From Chitinophagales bacterium (GTDB lineage: Bacteria; Bacteroidota; Bacteroidia; Chitinophagales; Saprospiraceae), in contig JAFLBP010000002.1 of assembly GCA_017303875.1 (NCBI GenBank), forward strand, positions 1 to 64,000: a stretch of DNA of 64,000 bases. The letters are read 5' to 3'. This document shows positions 60,885 to 64,000 of the stretch, in pieces (the first letter of the stretch is position 1; every line of letters begins with the position of its first letter). Under the pieces are notes generated by a model. It was not told the origin of the DNA. It saw only the letters and a program-made list of their open reading frames with translations, and did not search any database. Position numbers and translations under genes: made by a program.

Positions 60885-63413
60885 ATGCGTTTTGTTCAAA
60901 TTATAGGAACCACGTTGCGTAACGTTGCTTTCCTCACAGGGCTGCTGTTAAGCTCTTTTAGTGCTTTTGCGCAAAATAACTTCTGGAGCGACATCCGGGA
61001 GCAATCTATTCAAACCAATGGCGAACGTCGGATTATCCCGGATGTTTACCGCACCCAGGTCCTTAATTTTGAGGCCATGCGACAATTCCTGTCCACCGCG
61101 CCCGATGAAGCGGATGTCAACAATGGCTTTTCAGAGGGGGTTACCCTAAGTCTTCCTTTCCCCGACGGCCGCCTCGTTCGGTTCAGGATTTGGGAAAGCT
61201 CCATCATGCATCCGGATTTACAGGCGCAGTTTCCGCAAATCCGAACCTATGCCGGGCAAGGCATCGACCAACCCCTGATGCGGATCCGCTTCGACCAAAC
61301 CCATATGGGTTTTCACGCCATGGTTTTCGGTACTGACAATGGCGCCGTGTTCATTGACCCATATGCTTATGGCGACAATGACCATTATATCACTTATTAT
61401 AAAAAAGATTTCAGCAAACGCGACGCTTCGGTTTTTACCTGCGAAGTGGAAGCGCCATTCGCTCCTGAAATTGAAATTCCGGGCGCCAACACGGAACAAC
61501 GCGCCGCCGGCTGCGGCACTTTCCGGGTATACGACCTCGCGCTTGCCGCAACGGGAGAATACAGCAACTTTCATGGCTCAAATACGACCAATAACAATAA
61601 ATCTTTTGCCATTGCCGCCATGACGACCTCCATGAACCGCGTTAATGGCGTTTTTGAGTTTGAAATGGGCCTGCGTATGAATTTAGTGGCCAATAATGCC
61701 GATATCGTTTACCTCAATCCCGCCACCGACCCCTACACCAACGGCACACCCAATACCATGATCAATGAAAACCAGACCAACTGCGATGCCGTAATTGGTT
61801 CGACGAATTACGATATTGGTCACGTATTCGGCACCAACAGCGGCGGTCTGGCCAGCCTCAGATCTCCCTGTACCGCCAATCGGGCACGGGGCGTAACCGG
61901 TAGCGGCGCACCCGTCGGAGACCCATTTGATATTGATTATGTGGCGCATGAAATGGGACACCAATATGGCGCTAACCATACCCAATACAACAACTGCAAT
62001 CGTGTTGGGGCCGCAGCAATGGAGCCTGGAAGCGCCTCCACCATCATGGGGTATGCCGGTATTTGTTCGCCCAACGTACAAAGCAACAGCGACGCGTATT
62101 TTCACACCAAGAGCCTACGGGAAATGGGCGCTTTTATCGCAGGTACCACGGGCAACAGTTGTCCGACCAAAACCACCAGCGGTAACTCGCAGCCAACCCT
62201 GGCCGCCCTGAGCAATAAATCCATCCCGATCTCTACCCCCTTTGTACTCACCGGTGTTGGCGGAGACCCTAACGGCGACCCCATCACCTACTGCTGGGAA
62301 CAGGTGGATTCATTGGCAGGATCGACGCAAACACAACCGCCGGTTTCGACCAATACTTCCGGCCCAATGTTCCGCAGTTTTGACCCGGATGCTTCACCCA
62401 GCCGTTATTTTCCCCGACTTTCCGACTTGGTGAACAATACCAATTACGACTGGGAAGAGTTATCATCAGTAGCGCGTACCCTGCGTTTTCGCTGTACCGT
62501 GCGCGATGTCCGTGCCGGCGGCGCTTGTACTACGGAACGCAATCTCAACCTGACCACCGTTGCTGCGGCAGGCCCATTTGTCGTAACCATCCCAAATACC
62601 AATGTCTCCTGGCCAGGCAACAGCAACCAAACCGTCACCTGGAATGTCGCCAATACTACAGCGTCGCCGGTCAACTGTGCCAATGTGGACATTTCCTTGT
62701 CGACCGACGGCGGCTTTACCTACACTACCCTGCTCAGCAACACGCCCAACGACGGTTCCGAATCGGTTTTACTCCCGGTTTTGACCTCCACTACGGCGCG
62801 CATTATGGTAAAATGCAGCGACAATGTGTTTTTTGATATTTCCAATGTAAACTTCACCATTACCACGCCGCTGCCAGTTGAATTAGGCGCCTTCACTGCC
62901 CGCACATCGCAGGGCGGTAATACTTTGAACTGGACAACTTTTTCGGAAAAAAACAATACGGGTTTTCACCTAGAACGCAGCATCGGTACACCCAACAATT
63001 TTGAATCCATCACCTGGGTTGCCAGCAAAGGCAATACCCTGACAACACAAAAATACGAGTACCTCGACCGCGATATTAAAGCTGGCGAGGCATACTATTA
63101 TCGCCTTCGCCAGACGGATCTGGACGGACAAACGACGTACAGCAATGTTGTTATTGTAGTGACGGATGGCGAGCGCGATGTACTGGCTGTTTTCCCCAAT
63201 CCGGGCAACGACTTTGTACGCCTGCTCCTGCCAGCTTCAGCGGCCGAACAAACCCTGCGCGTACAATGCTGGTCGGTAAACGGACAATTGATGTTTGAAC
63301 AAAACACTTTCTCCGGCCAGGAACTGGATCTGCGCGAATTGCCGGAAGGCGTTTATAACCTCCACGTTACCGGCGAGCGCCAAACGTGGAATACAAGTGT
63401 AATAAAACGATGA
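60885..63413 (+). CDS. Secreted reprolysin-like (M12B) metalloprotease with T9SS type A tail
   Basis: The 842-residue protein has a signal peptide (LLLSSFSAFAQ), a propeptide-like region (about 30-200) and a zinc protease domain. The zinc motif is HEMGHQYGANH with His355, Glu356, His359 and His365, followed by the Met-turn STIMGYAG. A PKD/Ig-like region (about 435-640) precedes a fibronectin-like part and the Por secretion tail (VFPNPGNDFVRLLLP, GVYNLHVTGERQTW). Such enzymes are processed and displayed or released by T9SS. An inverted word-repeat element starts directly after its stop. Confidence 0.9.
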   Translation: MRFVQIIGTTLRNVAFLTGLLLSSFSAFAQNNFWSDIREQSIQTNGERRIIPDVYRTQVLNFEAMRQFLSTAPDEADVNNGFSEGVTLSLPFPDGRLVRFRIWESSIMHPDLQAQFPQIRTYAGQGIDQPLMRIRFDQTHMGFHAMVFGTDNGAVFIDPYAYGDNDHYITYYKKDFSKRDASVFTCEVEAPFAPEIEIPGANTEQRAAGCGTFRVYDLALAATGEYSNFHGSNTTNNNKSFAIAAMTTSMNRVNGVFEFEMGLRMNLVANNADIVYLNPATDPYTNGTPNTMINENQTNCDAVIGSTNYDIGHVFGTNSGGLASLRSPCTANRARGVTGSGAPVGDPFDIDYVAHEMGHQYGANHTQYNNCNRVGAAAMEPGSASTIMGYAGICSPNVQSNSDAYFHTKSLREMGAFIAGTTGNSCPTKTTSGNSQPTLAALSNKSIPISTPFVLTGVGGDPNGDPITYCWEQVDSLAGSTQTQPPVSTNTSGPMFRSFDPDASPSRYFPRLSDLVNNTNYDWEELSSVARTLRFRCTVRDVRAGGACTTERNLNLTTVAAAGPFVVTIPNTNVSWPGNSNQTVTWNVANTTASPVNCANVDISLSTDGGFTYTTLLSNTPNDGSESVLLPVLTSTTARIMVKCSDNVFFDISNVNFTITTPLPVELGAFTARTSQGGNTLNWTTFSEKNNTGFHLERSIGTPNNFESITWVASKGNTLTTQKYEYLDRDIKAGEAYYYRLRQTDLDGQTTYSNVVIVVTDGERDVLAVFPNPGNDFVRLLLPASAAEQTLRVQCWSVNGQLMFEQNTFSGQELDLRELPEGVYNLHVTGERQTWNTSVIKR

Positions 63414-63550
<137 letters not shown>

Positions 63551-63555
63551 TTAAA

Positions 63556-64000
63556 CTAGTGTGCTGTTTTGAACTTGCGCAGCGCTTCTGTGAGGCGCGG
63601 CACGACTTCAAAGAGATCGCCCTGAACGCCATAATCGGCAGCTTTGAAGAAAGGCGCTTCGGGGTCTTTGTTGATGACCACGATGACCTTGGAGTTATTC
63701 ACGCCGGCCAGGTGCTGGATTGCGCCACTGATACCGATGGCGATATACAGGTTCGGGCGGATGGCGATACCGGTTTGTCCTACGTGTTCGTGGTGGGGTC
63801 GCCAGTGCGCGTCGGCTACCGGACGGGAGCAGGCGGTGGTTGCGCCGAGTACGTCGGCAAGTTCTTCTACAATGCCCCAGTTGGAGGCTTCTTTCATCCC
63901 GCGACCGGCCGACACTACTTTCTCAGCTTCGGGGAGCGGCACGGTACCTTCCTGGGTTTGTACTGATTTTACGCGAATGCGATTGGCGGGTGCGCTGAAG
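63556..64000 (-). CDS. etfA: Electron transfer flavoprotein alpha subunit, C-terminal part
   Basis: The frame is open to the window edge and its N-terminus lies beyond 64000; about 148 residues are visible. They form the FAD-binding domain II of EtfA: VVSAGRGMKEASNW, SRPVADAHWRPHHEHVGQTG, RPNLYIAIGISGAIQHLAG and VVINKDPEAPFFKAADYG, ending FEVVPRLTEALRKF. EtfAB carries electrons from acyl-CoA and other dehydrogenases to the quinone pool. EtfB is normally adjacent upstream, outside this window. Confidence 0.93.
   Translation of the reverse strand, partial: FSAPANRIRVKSVQTQEGTVPLPEAEKVVSAGRGMKEASNWGIVEELADVLGATTACSRPVADAHWRPHHEHVGQTGIAIRPNLYIAIGISGAIQHLAGVNNSKVIVVINKDPEAPFFKAADYGVQGDLFEVVPRLTEALRKFKTAH

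Overview
The window looks like chromosomal DNA of a Bacteroidota bacterium, most likely of the Saprospiraceae/Saprospiria type (inference). The evidence is the density of type IX secretion system (T9SS) cargo with type A and type B sorting domains, a PorP/SprF plus PorE-like gene pair, choice-of-anchor and PKD/Ig-like adhesins, DUF4199 and DUF1573 proteins, a long NusB, several lipoproteins, and promoters of the Bacteroidota form TTTG-N19/21-TAnnTTTG. No phage, IS element, rRNA or CRISPR array was seen.

Layout. 1-8.4 kb, minus strand: a secretion locus with porP/sprF, a porE-like OmpA protein, a repeat-damaged DUF1573 gene and the N-terminal 1409 codons of a giant repeat adhesin that leaves the window. 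8.5-15.4 kb, minus strand: a tight six-gene run of HAD phosphatase-like protein, lipoprotein, GH13 amylase lipoprotein, potassium channel, Kup transporter and GT9 glycosyltransferase, followed upstream by tRNA-Arg(CCG). 15.6-20 kb, plus strand: DUF4199 protein, MutS, GH1 glycosidase. 20-27 kb: T9SS cargo, a small beta-barrel protein, MFS exporter, SPOR protein, ABC exporter, second DUF4199 protein. 27-35.2 kb, minus strand: PD40/SPOR protein, TPR membrane protein, 5'-nucleotidase, prolyl oligopeptidase. 35.4-39.5 kb, plus strand: two poorly known proteins and a type B T9SS protein. 39.6-51 kb: NDH-2, lipoprotein plus GPH symporter, secreted esterase, NusB, type A cargo, heptose kinase, MBL hydrolase, PaaC, PaaB, porin-like protein. 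51.1-55.1 kb: an S24 repressor divergent from a ParA / small ribbon-helix-helix protein / PolX-like operon. 55.2-64 kb: 1518-residue type B adhesin, DUF1080 hydrolase, T9SS reprolysin-like protease, and the C-terminal part of EtfA.

Most notable points. (1) A compact operon at 52.2-55.1 kb encodes a ParA ATPase, a 142-residue protein with three copies of a ParB-like GLDALL motif in front of a ribbon-helix-helix domain, and a PolX homologue whose polymerase metal-binding Asp residues are replaced; this is the best candidate for an undescribed system. (2) A set of intergenic elements made of short repeated words, different at each locus, often form long inverted repeats that begin within about 3 nt of a stop codon (33, 50.9 and 63.4 kb), with partial relatives at 5.0, 30.2 and 36.6 kb. 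(3) Several enzymes keep their family fold but lack a key residue: the HAD nucleophile, the K+ channel filter, the first His of a 5'-nucleotidase, and the PolX palm carboxylates. (4) A 21-bp perfect-arm palindrome overlaps the promoter of the S24 repressor gene.
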